14,734 nt of DNA from an uncultured Opitutales bacterium. Lineage in GTDB: Bacteria > Verrucomicrobiota > Verrucomicrobiia > Opitutales > Intestinicryptomonadaceae. The stretch is taken from the NCBI GenBank assembly GCA_900548185.1, contig URJJ01000050.1, positions 1-14,734 of the forward strand, read 5' to 3'. Below the pieces are notes generated by a model. That model was given only the letters and a program-made list of their open reading frames with translations, was not told the origin of the DNA and made no database searches. The position numbers were made by a program, and so were the translations under genes. Below, in pieces: positions 1 through 7,421 of this stretch. The number at the start of each line of letters is the position of its first letter. The first letter of the stretch is position 1.

Positions 1-50
1 TACGAGATGTCTTAGGGTCTCGTGGGCTCGGAGATGTGTATAAGAGACAG
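1..50 (+). other. Illumina Nextera i7-side adapter (not biological)
   Basis: These bases read as the end of the P7 primer (tacgagat), an 8-base index (gtcttagg), the Nextera read-2 sequence (gtctcgtgggctcgg) and the transposon mosaic end (agatgtgtataagagacag). This is library-construction sequence, so the natural DNA starts at about base 51. Any reading frame starting here, such as one beginning at base 22 with the peptide MGSEMCIRDR, is an artefact; MCIRDR is the translation of the mosaic end. Confidence 0.98.
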
Positions 51-301
51 AGGGGGTTGCAGCCCGGCCCTCTTGAGCGCAGGAGGGGTTGTTCTCGCAC
101 CTGCGAAGCTGAGCGGCGGGGCCTCTTGCTTTTCAGATGCGCCCGGGACTCGCGGGCAAAAAATGGGCATGGCGCAAACGAGGAAGCGGAAAGCGGATTT
201 TAAGATGGGGTCTTTCGCGAATGGGAAAAATTCCGCCTGGCCTGCCGCGAAACGCCGCCTGATTTTTCGCTTCTTTCGGGGCGTTCCATTCTATAACAGC
301 C
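51..301. other. Non-coding stretch, no gene seen
   Basis: No frame on either strand looks like a protein: plus-strand frames are stop-interrupted or depend on the adapter for a start, and the only minus-strand frame open to the edge (about 40 codons from near base 174) has no recognisable sequence. There is a small inverted repeat, GCCCG/CGGGC, around 141-158 followed by A6, which does not make a terminator on either strand. The region is probably the intergenic space downstream of the minus-strand isomerase-like gene. Confidence 0.5.
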
Positions 302-336
302 AAAAAAAATCCCCGCCTTGTGCGCGGGGATTTTTT
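302..336 (-). terminator. Rho-independent terminator, probably bidirectional
   Basis: An 8-bp perfect stem ATCCCCGC (309-316) / GCGGGGAT (324-331) with a 7-base loop is extended by A/T pairing and flanked by A8 on the left and T6 on the right. On the minus strand it reads as a GC stem followed by a run of eight T, starting 16 bases after the stop codon of the isomerase-like gene at 352. The symmetry means it could also stop plus-strand transcripts. Confidence 0.9.
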
Positions 337-351
337 GCTGGGATTGAACCT

Positions 352-1170
352 CTAGTTTTTGCGGAGAAATTCAATGCACTTTTTTATCGAGGGGATGTTG
401 TTATCCCATTCGTTTTCGTACTCTATCACGAAATAGCCGTTGAACTTCTGGGCGTCGAGCTCCTTCAGCATGCCCTTCACGTCCATGACGCCCTCGCCGT
501 ACACGCAGTCGCGGCCGTTTTTATCCACGTCCTTGAAGTGTATGGAGCCGATTGTGCCCTTTAGGGTTTTGAGGCCCTTTACCGCGTCTATCCCGTTGCG
601 GTGCCAGTGGCCGACGTCGGGGTTGGAGCGCACGAATTTCTTGCCGTTTGTGTAGCGCTGGGTGACGGCGGGGTCCCAATACTGGTTGGACGAGCCCTTG
701 CCGTGGTTGTGGACGGCGAGCTTGAGGCCGCCGTGGAGGCTGTCCTTTTCTTCCCAGGCTTCAAAGAGGGCGACGGGGGATTCGGTTACAATCGTTTCGA
801 TTCCGAAAATCTTGCAGAATTCGGCGTTCTTTTTTATGTCGTTGTCGCCCCAGCCGAAACCGTGGCAGCCCATGTTGACAATCTTTAGCTTCGCGTCGGC
901 GAGGAGCTTTTTTACGAGGTCTATGGCCTCCTGGCTCATGCCTGGGCCGAACTTCTGGTCGGGCATCGAATTGGACACCTTCTGGCCGGGGTAGCATTCT
1001 ATCCCGTCGATATCCAGGCCCTTGAGCTTTTCAATGGCCTCTTCGAGCGTGAAGCGGTTGAGAGAGTAGGTCTGCACCGCCACCTTTCTGTTCGGCTTTG
1101 CAAGCGATGCGTTTGTGAAGCATACAAGCGATGCAAGCACCGCCCCCATCAATATTATTTTTTTCATCAT
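352..1170 (-). CDS. Exported sugar phosphate isomerase/epimerase-like TIM-barrel protein
   Basis: This 272-residue protein belongs to the xylose isomerase-like / AP endonuclease 2 TIM-barrel superfamily. Members bind a divalent metal and act on sugars, inositols or keto acids; the substrate here cannot be told. Residues 1-24 form a signal peptide (MMKKIILMGAVLASL..., likely cleavage after SLA), so it should act outside the cytoplasm, as is common for this family in polysaccharide-degrading bacteria. Visible landmarks are AVQTYS at 31-36, GIECYPG at 56-62, Glu130 in IVTES, AVHNHGKG at 152-159, Asp185/His188 in NPDVGHWH, His211 in IHFKDV and Glu250 in VIEYE, which give the expected Glu-Asp-His-Glu metal set. 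Two tandem ATG codons open the gene; no clear Shine-Dalgarno sequence precedes them. It stands alone on the minus strand, divergent from the next gene, with a strong terminator just downstream. Confidence 0.88.
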   Translation of the reverse strand: MMKKIILMGAVLASLVCFTNASLAKPNRKVAVQTYSLNRFTLEEAIEKLKGLDIDGIECYPGQKVSNSMPDQKFGPGMSQEAIDLVKKLLADAKLKIVNMGCHGFGWGDNDIKKNAEFCKIFGIETIVTESPVALFEAWEEKDSLHGGLKLAVHNHGKGSSNQYWDPAVTQRYTNGKKFVRSNPDVGHWHRNGIDAVKGLKTLKGTIGSIHFKDVDKNGRDCVYGEGVMDVKGMLKELDAQKFNGYFVIEYENEWDNNIPSIKKCIEFLRKN

Positions 1171-1229
1171 AACGGTCCGATTCTTGCCGCGCCGCGCGCG
1201 CGCTTCAAGCTTTTTTTAAGGCCGGGAGG

Positions 1230-1293
1230 CCGCCCCCCCTGCGCCGTCGCTCCCCCCGGGGGCGGTTTTTTCGGGGCCCGGCGCGAAAAACCG
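1230..1293 (+). promoter_or_regulatory. Two overlapping hairpins in the divergent region
   Basis: One arm pair, CCGCCCCC (1230-1237) and GGGGGCGG (1258-1265), is followed directly by T6 (1266-1271), the form of an intrinsic terminator, although the loop is long (20 bases). A second, mutually exclusive pair, CGGTTTTTTCG (1263-1273) and CGAAAAACCG (1284-1293), shares the 3' arm and T-run of the first. This terminator/antiterminator geometry lies upstream of the gene at 1425. It may also be chance in GC-rich sequence; no leader peptide or known riboswitch was recognised. Confidence 0.3.
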
Positions 1294-1424
1294 TCTTTAC
1301 ATGCGTGGGAAATTTCCAAAGCTTGCCTTTGGATTTTCCGCCGCCGCGCCCGCCGTCCCGGACGCTGCCGGGGCGCCGCCTTCATCCGGATTGCGGCCCG
1401 GGGCGCAAATCCCGCGTTTTGGAT

Positions 1425-2489
1425 ATGAAAAAGCTTATATTTTTGTCGTTTGCCGCCATCCTTCTTATCGCTGCCGCCATCCTCCTCACCCGGCGCGGCG
1501 CGGACGGGGGCGGAGAGCCATTTGAAGTGGATTTGGGCAGGGGGTACGTCCTTTCCCGAGGGCCGTCGGGGGCGTCGCTTTTAAAGCCCGCCTCGGGCGG
1601 GGCGGCGGCGGAGCCTGCTGTTGAAGGGGACATCTTAAAAATCGCCTTCGGACGCTTCGCGGTGGCGGGGATTGCCGCCATGCCAACGCACGGGGGCGGA
1701 CCCGCTCCGCGCCACTTCATTCTGGACAAGCGGACTGGGACCGTCCTTGAGGGCCTGGGCCCGGGCGAGTTCCGGGCCGCGATGCGGGCCATGGGATACC
1801 TGAAGGAGGCCCCCCTGGCCGCTCCCGCGCCCGGGATGCGGGCCGCGCTTGCGAGGGATTCCAGGGTGGAGGAGGGCGGTAGGCCCTCAAGGCCGATAGT
1901 GGAGGGGCCTGATGAGGCGGCGGAACTTGCGGCCGAGGTTTTCGGAATCATCGAAAGGGAGGCCGAGTCGGCCGGGGGCGAGCGCGAACTAGGTAGGCTC
2001 GTCAACCTATTGGCCAGGCCGTTTTGGTTTTACATGGACGTCTCCGTGGAGGGCCGGGTGACTGACGCTTCCGGAAAGCCCGTCGAGGGCGCCGAAGTGA
2101 GGGTGGTTGAAATATGCAACCCGGACGGGACGCCGTTTGCCGAGGGAACCGCTCCCGCCTCATGGAGCGCCCGCACGGGGGCGGACGGGAGGTACCGGAT
2201 TGACTCGGTGGCTCCCGTCGACTTCTTTTCATTCGCGAGCGCCTGCCTGGCGCGCGGCTCCATGCCGAAGGGGAGCGTGGAAGTAACCGCCTCGGCCGGG
2301 GGAAAGAGCTCTTCCAGGCTCGTTTTCGCCACGGACCGGCGCGTCACCGACATGGCCCGGCGCACGCTGGGCGCCTACCGCAGGCTGTACGAGCGCATGG
2401 GGGAGCGTTTCCCGTCCCCCCCCGCCGGCTTTGAAATACCGGCCGCGTTCATGGAGGAATCCGCGAAGGCCGACTTCGTGCTTGAATGA
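1425..2489 (+). CDS. Membrane-anchored protein with carboxypeptidase-regulatory-like domain
   Basis: The 354-residue protein has a positively charged start and a hydrophobic segment (residues 3-22, ending LLTRRG) that looks like a signal anchor or uncleaved signal, placing the rest outside the membrane. Residues about 206-305 resemble a carboxypeptidase regulatory-like / Ig-like beta domain: VEGRVTDASGKPVEGAEV then TGADGRYRID, the usual G-x-V-x-D-x-x-G-x-P-x-x-G-A and T-D-x-x-G-x-Y pattern. Residues 50-205 match nothing I recognise; an Ala/Glu-rich helical stretch spans 163-198. The ATG at 1425 was chosen because it begins the MKKLIF signal-like sequence. An in-frame ATG at 1305 would add 40 arginine- and proline-rich residues and bury the signal. 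No Shine-Dalgarno sequence is evident. The role is unknown; structural or substrate-binding work at the cell surface is a guess. Confidence 0.75.
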   Translation: MKKLIFLSFAAILLIAAAILLTRRGADGGGEPFEVDLGRGYVLSRGPSGASLLKPASGGAAAEPAVEGDILKIAFGRFAVAGIAAMPTHGGGPAPRHFILDKRTGTVLEGLGPGEFRAAMRAMGYLKEAPLAAPAPGMRAALARDSRVEEGGRPSRPIVEGPDEAAELAAEVFGIIEREAESAGGERELGRLVNLLARPFWFYMDVSVEGRVTDASGKPVEGAEVRVVEICNPDGTPFAEGTAPASWSARTGADGRYRIDSVAPVDFFSFASACLARGSMPKGSVEVTASAGGKSSSRLVFATDRRVTDMARRTLGAYRRLYERMGERFPSPPAGFEIPAAFMEESAKADFVLE

Positions 2490-2523
2490 TTCCGCCCGCC
2501 GCGCCGCCTGCATTCCGGGCGCG

Positions 2524-2550
2524 GCTCCCGGGCCCGGGGAGGCTCATTTT
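2524..2550 (+). terminator. Possible weak terminator after the gene at 1425
   Basis: A GC-rich self-complementary stretch centred on CCCGGGCCCGGG, with imperfect GCTCC/GGAGGC flanks, is followed by TCATTTT. It lies 35 bases after the stop codon at 2489 and before pheS. The T-tract is short, so termination would be partial at best. Confidence 0.3.
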
Positions 2551-2661
2551 GGGCAGAAATTGCTTGCGGTCGGGCGCGATGAGGGCAAAATCCATCCGAA
2601 TATACATACTATTGGGGGCGCGCCGGCGTTTCCGGCTCCGGGCCCCGAAAACGGAATTTTT

Positions 2662-3702
2662 ATGGAAGACAAAATCAGGGAAATCTTAAGCCGTCTCGAG
2701 GCGGAGCTGCCGGGCGCGCAGACCGCCACGCAGGTCGCGGAGCTCGCCGCATCCGTCACCGGCCCCAACGGGGAGCTGACGGCCATAATGAAAACCATAC
2801 CGACTCTCGAGCCCAAAGACCGCCCCGCCGTCGGGAGGCTCATCAATCAGGCAAAGTCGAAAATCGAGCCCATGATTGCCGGGGCCTATGCGAGAATCGA
2901 GCGGCTCCAGATGGCGAAATCCCTGGGCGAGCCCGTGGATCCCACGCTCCCGGCGCCGGAATTTCCGCGCGGAACGCTCCACCCGCTGACACTCGCCGTC
3001 CGCAGGATATGCGGAATCTTCCGCAAGATGGGATTCACCGTGGCCGAGGCGACGGACCTGGAGACGGAGTGGTTCTGCTTCGACGCCCTCAACACCCCCG
3101 CCGACCATCCCGCGCGCGACGCCCAGGACACCCTGTTTATGCCGCGCGGCACGGTTTCGGCAAACGTGGCGAAGCACGCCGACGAGCTTTACCTTTTGCG
3201 CAGCCACACTTCGAGCGTCCAGATACGCGCCATGATGAAGGAGGGCGCGCCGATACGCATACTCGCCCCCGGCCGCGCATTCAGGCGCGACACTGTGGAC
3301 GCCACCCACTCGGCGAACTTCCACCAGATAGAGTGCCTCTACATCGACCGCGGCGTCAGGCTCACCGACCTGAAGGGCGTGCTCGACCACCTGTTCAGGG
3401 AGCTGTTCGGCGGCGGGGCCAAAACCCGCCTGCGCCCGAGCTTCTTCCCCTTCACGGAGCCCAGCTTTGAAGTCGACTTCATGAGCCCGGACATGGGCAG
3501 GCTCTCGAACCGCTGGATAGAGATAATGGGCTGCGGCATGGTCGACCCCAACGTGCTTGAAAACGTGGGAATAGACCCGGCGGAGTTCAGCGGCTACGCC
3601 TTCGGCCTGGGCGTCGAGCGCGTCGCCATGCTGATGCACTCCATCGACGACATCCGCCACTTTTACGCCAACGACCTGCGGTTCCTCCGCCAATTTTCAT
3701 AA
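2662..3702 (+). CDS. pheS: Phenylalanyl-tRNA synthetase alpha subunit
   Basis: This catalytic subunit of the alpha2-beta2 cytoplasmic enzyme attaches phenylalanine to tRNA-Phe. The 346 residues fit the family (about 330-350). Residues 1-85 form the helical tRNA-contacting arm. The class II core follows: LHPLT at 106-110, DHPARD at 148-153, HTSSVQIRAM at 182-191, motif 2 around FRRDTVDATHSANFHQIE (207-224), FFPFTEPSFEVDF at 261-273, and motif 3 GYAFGLGVERVAML at 311-324. Ala313 matches the E. coli Ala294 amino-acid pocket residue, so specificity should be normal. The start at 2662 gives the usual MEDKIREIL N-terminus; an upstream in-frame ATG at 2431 would add 77 unrelated residues overlapping the previous gene. 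There is no good Shine-Dalgarno sequence. The 172-base leader holds an AT-rich TATACATACTAT (2601-2612), a possible promoter core with no matching -35, and a small TTCCG/CGGAA hairpin ending in TTTTT right before the ATG. No T-box or Phe-rich leader peptide was seen. pheT starts 14 bases after the stop. Confidence 0.97.
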   Translation: MEDKIREILSRLEAELPGAQTATQVAELAASVTGPNGELTAIMKTIPTLEPKDRPAVGRLINQAKSKIEPMIAGAYARIERLQMAKSLGEPVDPTLPAPEFPRGTLHPLTLAVRRICGIFRKMGFTVAEATDLETEWFCFDALNTPADHPARDAQDTLFMPRGTVSANVAKHADELYLLRSHTSSVQIRAMMKEGAPIRILAPGRAFRRDTVDATHSANFHQIECLYIDRGVRLTDLKGVLDHLFRELFGGGAKTRLRPSFFPFTEPSFEVDFMSPDMGRLSNRWIEIMGCGMVDPNVLENVGIDPAEFSGYAFGLGVERVAMLMHSIDDIRHFYANDLRFLRQFS

Positions 3703-3706
3703 GGAG
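3701..3706 (+). promoter_or_regulatory. Shine-Dalgarno sequence of pheT
   Basis: AAGGAG lies 10 bases before the pheT ATG at 3717 and overlaps the end of the pheS stop codon. It fixes the pheT start and suggests coupled translation of the two subunits, whereas pheS itself lacks such a site. Confidence 0.8.
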
Positions 3707-3716
3707 ATTTTTTCAG

Positions 3717-6158
3717 ATGAAAGCCAGTTTGAAATGGTTGAACAGATACGTCGACCTCTCGGGCATTTCCCCGGAGGAGATAGCGGAAGCGCTCCCCATG
3801 CTCGGGTTGGAGGTGGAGAGCGTGGAGCGCCTGGGCATGAAGCCCCTCAAGAACGTCGTAGTCGGCGAAATCCTGGAGCGCGTGCCGCATCCGGACAGCG
3901 ACCACCTCGGCGTGTGCAGGGTTGATGTTGGCGGCGCCGAGCCCCTCCAGATAGTGTGCGGGGCCAGCAACTACAAGGCGGGCGACCGGGTGCCCGTGGC
4001 CCTCGAAGGGGCGGAGCTTCCCACCGGGGACGGCGGGGTGTTCAGGATAAAGAAGTCGAAGCTGCGCGGCGTCGAAAGCTGCGGCATGATGTGCTCGGCG
4101 CGCGAGCTGGGCATGGGCTCGGACCATTCCGGCCTCCTCATTCTGGAGGGCCGCCCGGAAGTCGGGACGCCCATAAACGATGTATTCCCGGATTCCGACT
4201 ACGTGTTTGAAATAGAGCTTACGGCAAACCGCGGGGACTGCGCCAGCCACATAGGCATCGCGCGCGAGCTGGCCGCCAGGTTCGGCCGAAGCCTCAAGAC
4301 CCCCGAGCTCAAAACGCCCGCCGATTTCGCGGAGAAACCCTCTAGCCCGCTCCTCGACTCGGTGTCGCTGCGGACGCCGAACTGCCCGCTCTACACCGCA
4401 GCGTGCGTGCGCGGGGTTAAAATAGGCCCCAGCCCCGACTGGATGAGGCGCGACCTCGAGGCGGCAGGGCTGCGCCCCATAAACAACGTTGTGGACGTCA
4501 CAAACTATGTGCTGATGGAGTACGGCCAGCCCCTGCACGCCTTCTCGGCGGAAAACGTGCGCGGGCGCAAAATCGTCGTCCGCCAGGCGCTGGAGGGCGA
4601 AAAGATAACGACCCTCGACGGCAGGGAGCACGAGCTTTCGCCGCTCAACACCCTCATATGCGACGAGGGCGGGCCGGTTGCGATAGCGGGCGTCATGGGC
4701 GGCGAAAATTCCGAAGTCCACGACGGCACGCGGGACGTGATACTCGAATCCGCCTACTTCAACCCCGGAAACGTCCGGGCCACCGCGAGGAAGCTCGGCA
4801 TATCGACCGACGCCTCTTACCGCTACGCGCGCGACGTGGATCCGCAGGGCGTGTTTGACGCCGCGCGCCGCGCCGCCGACCTCCTCGCCGAATGCGCCGG
4901 CGGGACGCTTGAAGGCCCGATTGCCGTCTACGGCTCCGCCCCGAGGGGCGCGAGGACCATAGAAATTTCAATGCCCTACATCCTGGACAGGCTCGGGTTC
5001 GGCGTCTCCGAAGACGAGGCTGCCGACGCCTTCTCGCGCCTCGGCTTCGGAGTGGAGCGCAGGGGCGGCGGCGTTTTGTCCGTCACAGTGGGCAGCTTCA
5101 GGTGCGACGTGGACAGGCCCGTGGACCTTGTTGAGGAGCTTGTGAGGATTCTGGGCACATCGCGGATTCCCGAGGCCCCGCTCAAGTTTTCGGCCCTCAT
5201 GCGCGAGGACGACGCCACTTTCAGGTACGCCTCTTCGGCCGCCGACTTCCTTAGCTCCTGCGGCATGAACGAATGCCAGCACTACACCCTCTCGGACGGC
5301 AAGCGGCTCTCGGGCCTCTTCGACTTCGCTGCGGACCTCCGGCTGGACAACCCGCTTGCAAGCGACCAGGACTCCCTGCGCCCGACCCTCCTTCTCGGCC
5401 TCCTCTCTGCGGTGAGGCTCAACATTTCAAACGGCAGCCCGTTTTTCGGCCTGTTTGAAAACGGCAGGATTTTCAGGACTGAAAAGGGCGGGCTTTGCGA
5501 GCTCGCGGCGACGGCGTTTGCCATCCCGCAGTCGTGCGGGGGCCGCCGGTGGAAGGAGGGCGATGCCCCGGACTTTTTCACCGCAAAGAAGTTTGCCTGC
5601 GACCTGCTCGGCATCCTGGGGGTCGACGCTTCGCGCGTGAAGTTTGAGAGCCTAGGGGGCGCGCTCTGGGAGCAGGGCTACGCCGCGTCTGGCGGCTTCG
5701 TGGGCCGCGAGGGCTTCGAGCTGCGCTTCGGGGCGCTGAACCTCGACCTGCTCAAGGGCGCCGGGGTGGACAGGATAGTCTATGCGGGCGAGCTCGTCTT
5801 CAAGCCGGAGGTTGCGGGAAGGCGCAGGGGCGTGGAGAAGTTCAAGCCGTTCAGCCAGTTCCCGGCCGCGGTCCGCGACGTCTCCGTAGTGCTTCCCGCC
5901 TCGACGCCTTCGGCCGAAGTTTCGGCGGAGATTTCAAAGATAGCAAAGTCGAAAATGAAGGGCGCGGACTTCGCGCTCGAGTCGGTTGACGTTTTCGACG
6001 TCTATCAGGGCGCGGGGGTTGCGGAAGGCTCAAAGAGCCTCGCATTCTCGCTCACTTTCCGCGCCCCCGGGAAAACCCTCAAGACCGAGGACGTAAACAG
6101 GGTGTTCGACGCCGTGTGCGCGGAGCTTTCCGGGAAGTTCCAGGTGAGGGCGCAGTAG
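3717..6158 (+). CDS. pheT: Phenylalanyl-tRNA synthetase beta subunit
   Basis: This is the editing and tRNA-binding subunit that pairs with PheS. Its 813 residues are close to the usual 790-800. Domains in order: N-terminal segment 1-43; tRNA-binding OB-fold about 44-150 (VVVGEILERVPHPDSDHLGV, then QIVCGASN); B3/B4 editing domain about 218-395; B5 about 410-485 (VDLVEELVRILGTSRIPEAP at its end); inactive class II-like core about 490-700; C-terminal ferredoxin-fold anticodon-binding domain about 709-812 (FKPFSQFPAAVRDVSVVLP). Editing-site residues of the bacterial enzyme appear kept: His274 in GQPLHAF, the GVMGGE loop at 325-330, Glu344 in ILESAYF, and Thr364/Ala366 in STDASYRY, so hydrolysis of Tyr-tRNA-Phe should work. 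Just after, the usual RYERGVDP reads RYARDVDP, a local departure. A clear AAGGAG precedes the start. Confidence 0.97.
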   Translation: MKASLKWLNRYVDLSGISPEEIAEALPMLGLEVESVERLGMKPLKNVVVGEILERVPHPDSDHLGVCRVDVGGAEPLQIVCGASNYKAGDRVPVALEGAELPTGDGGVFRIKKSKLRGVESCGMMCSARELGMGSDHSGLLILEGRPEVGTPINDVFPDSDYVFEIELTANRGDCASHIGIARELAARFGRSLKTPELKTPADFAEKPSSPLLDSVSLRTPNCPLYTAACVRGVKIGPSPDWMRRDLEAAGLRPINNVVDVTNYVLMEYGQPLHAFSAENVRGRKIVVRQALEGEKITTLDGREHELSPLNTLICDEGGPVAIAGVMGGENSEVHDGTRDVILESAYFNPGNVRATARKLGISTDASYRYARDVDPQGVFDAARRAADLLAECAGGTLEGPIAVYGSAPRGARTIEISMPYILDRLGFGVSEDEAADAFSRLGFGVERRGGGVLSVTVGSFRCDVDRPVDLVEELVRILGTSRIPEAPLKFSALMREDDATFRYASSAADFLSSCGMNECQHYTLSDGKRLSGLFDFAADLRLDNPLASDQDSLRPTLLLGLLSAVRLNISNGSPFFGLFENGRIFRTEKGGLCELAATAFAIPQSCGGRRWKEGDAPDFFTAKKFACDLLGILGVDASRVKFESLGGALWEQGYAASGGFVGREGFELRFGALNLDLLKGAGVDRIVYAGELVFKPEVAGRRRGVEKFKPFSQFPAAVRDVSVVLPASTPSAEVSAEISKIAKSKMKGADFALESVDVFDVYQGAGVAEGSKSLAFSLTFRAPGKTLKTEDVNRVFDAVCAELSGKFQVRAQ

Positions 6159-6181
6159 CGCCCCGCGCCCGGGGAAAATCC

Positions 6182-6207
6182 GGCGGACGCGCCGCAGGCG
6201 CGCCGCC
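6182..6207. repeat. Strong intergenic hairpin between pheT and tatC
   Basis: GGCGG-A-CGCGCC (6182-6193) pairs with GGCGCG-CCGCC (6197-6207): an 11-bp GC stem with one bulged A (6187) and a GCA loop. On the plus strand it is followed by TGCAAAAAAAG rather than T, so it is not a standard terminator. It could be an RNA-processing or stability element that sets different levels for the synthetase and transporter parts of the transcript. It ends about 14 bases before the tatC ribosome-binding site. Confidence 0.6.
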
Positions 6208-6236
6208 TGCAAAAAAAGACGGGAGGATTAAGGAAG

Positions 6237-7421
6237 ATGCCAAGGCCCATAGAAGACGACGCAGAGATGCCGTTTCTCGACCATCTTGAGGAGCTCAGGA
6301 AGGTCATAATAAAGTGCGTGCTTGCGCTTGCAGCGAGCTGCTTTGTGATAGGGATTTTCACGGTGCAGTTCAACGAGCTTCTGATGTACCCCTTCAACAA
6401 GGCCCAGGCCGACTTCGGCCAGCCCGTCGCGCTGCCGAGGGTGGGGTCTGTCTTTGCGCCGTTTTTTGTGATGTTTGAAATCGCGGTGTTCGGCGGGATA
6501 TTCGTGGCGCTTCCGTTTGTGCTTTATTTCCTCGCAAGATTTGTCGCCCCGGCGCTCACTGCCCGCGAGAGGACGGTGATAACCCCGGGGTGCGTGGCGG
6601 CCGTGGCGCTGTTCGCCTCGGGCGCCGCGCTGGCGTTTTTTTTCATACTGCCGACGGGCATAAGGTTCAGCTTTGAAGTCTCGCAGATGATGAACTGGGA
6701 GATTTTGTACGACCTTGAAAACTACTACTCGTCCGTCGTATGGGTGCCGCTTGCAACGGGGGTGAGCTTCGAGCTTCCGCTGCTGGTTGTCATACTGATT
6801 TACATAGGGGCCCTCAAGCCGGAGTTTCTGAAAAAGTACAGGCGCGTGATATTTGTGGCCATAATGATTTTCGCGGCCGTCGTGACGCCGCCCGACCCCC
6901 TGACGCTGGTGCTTCTCACGGTGCCCCTGTACCTCTTGTACGAGGCGGCGGTTTTTGTGGGCGTGAGGCTGCTTGGCCGCAAGCTCAAGGCGCGCGCCGA
7001 CGAGGAGTACGAGGAGTCCTTCCGCGCCCCTGCGGCAGCCGGCTTTGCCGGGGACGACCCGCGCTACTCCGAAACCCGCTTCAAGGCGGAGGACGCCCCC
7101 GGGGCCAATGCTCTCGACGATTCGTACCTGAACTACGGGGACGCCGAAACCATGTCGATGAAGGAAATAAACGCCCTCGGCGAGAGGAATCCTTCCAGCG
7201 GCGCCAGCCCGGACGGCGGCGATTCCTCCGGCCTGCCGGATGCCGAAAAGCCGTCCGGCGAACCCCCGCTTCCCGCAGGGTGGGACTATGACGACTCGCC
7301 GCCGCCACCGCTCCCCGAAGAGGGCGGCGCGGCGCCCGCAGACGCCGGCGGCGAACCCGGAAACCCCGGAGGCAAGTCCGGTTCGGCCGGAAGCCCGGAG
7401 GAGGGCGGAGGGGGCAAATGA
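6237..7421 (+). CDS. tatC: Sec-independent protein translocase TatC with long C-terminal tail
   Basis: TatC is the inner-membrane receptor that binds twin-arginine signal peptides and recruits TatA to export folded proteins. The family core fills residues 1-250: HLEELR at 16-21, VAPALTARER at 103-112 (Glu111 matches a signal-binding Glu), TGVSFELPLL at 174-183 (conserved Glu179), TPPDPLTLVLLTVPLYLLYE at 217-236, and six hydrophobic segments near 23-42, 72-100, 118-138, 165-193, 201-217 and 222-245. Residues about 251-394 are an extra tail: charged at first, a possible conserved patch around LNYGDAETMSMKEINALGE (298-316), then acidic, proline- and glycine-rich, low-complexity sequence ending EEGGGGK. 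Typical TatC ends near residue 250-260, so the tail is unusual; topology places it in the cytoplasm. Ribosome-binding GGGAGG lies upstream. Its TGA overlaps the ATG of the next gene. No tatA/tatB gene is in the window. Confidence 0.95.
   Translation: MPRPIEDDAEMPFLDHLEELRKVIIKCVLALAASCFVIGIFTVQFNELLMYPFNKAQADFGQPVALPRVGSVFAPFFVMFEIAVFGGIFVALPFVLYFLARFVAPALTARERTVITPGCVAAVALFASGAALAFFFILPTGIRFSFEVSQMMNWEILYDLENYYSSVVWVPLATGVSFELPLLVVILIYIGALKPEFLKKYRRVIFVAIMIFAAVVTPPDPLTLVLLTVPLYLLYEAAVFVGVRLLGRKLKARADEEYEESFRAPAAAGFAGDDPRYSETRFKAEDAPGANALDDSYLNYGDAETMSMKEINALGERNPSSGASPDGGDSSGLPDAEKPSGEPPLPAGWDYDDSPPPPLPEEGGAAPADAGGEPGNPGGKSGSAGSPEEGGGGK

Noticed and set aside
22..564. Plus-strand open frame of 180 codons at the left end
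   Set aside because: It starts inside the Nextera adapter (MGSEMCIRDR), crosses a terminator, and then runs antisense through the isomerase-like gene.
2490..2661. T-box or Phe-rich leader peptide controlling pheST
   Set aside because: No T-box core sequence and no short frame rich in Phe codons is visible.
2686..3693. Minus-strand open frame of 335 codons opposite pheS
   Set aside because: Antisense shadow of pheS with no recognisable motif.
3663..4721. Long minus-strand open frame of 352 codons opposite pheT
   Set aside because: It is a shadow of pheT in GC-rich sequence; its translation is rich in Arg, His and Ala and shows no domain, while the plus strand is unambiguous pheT.
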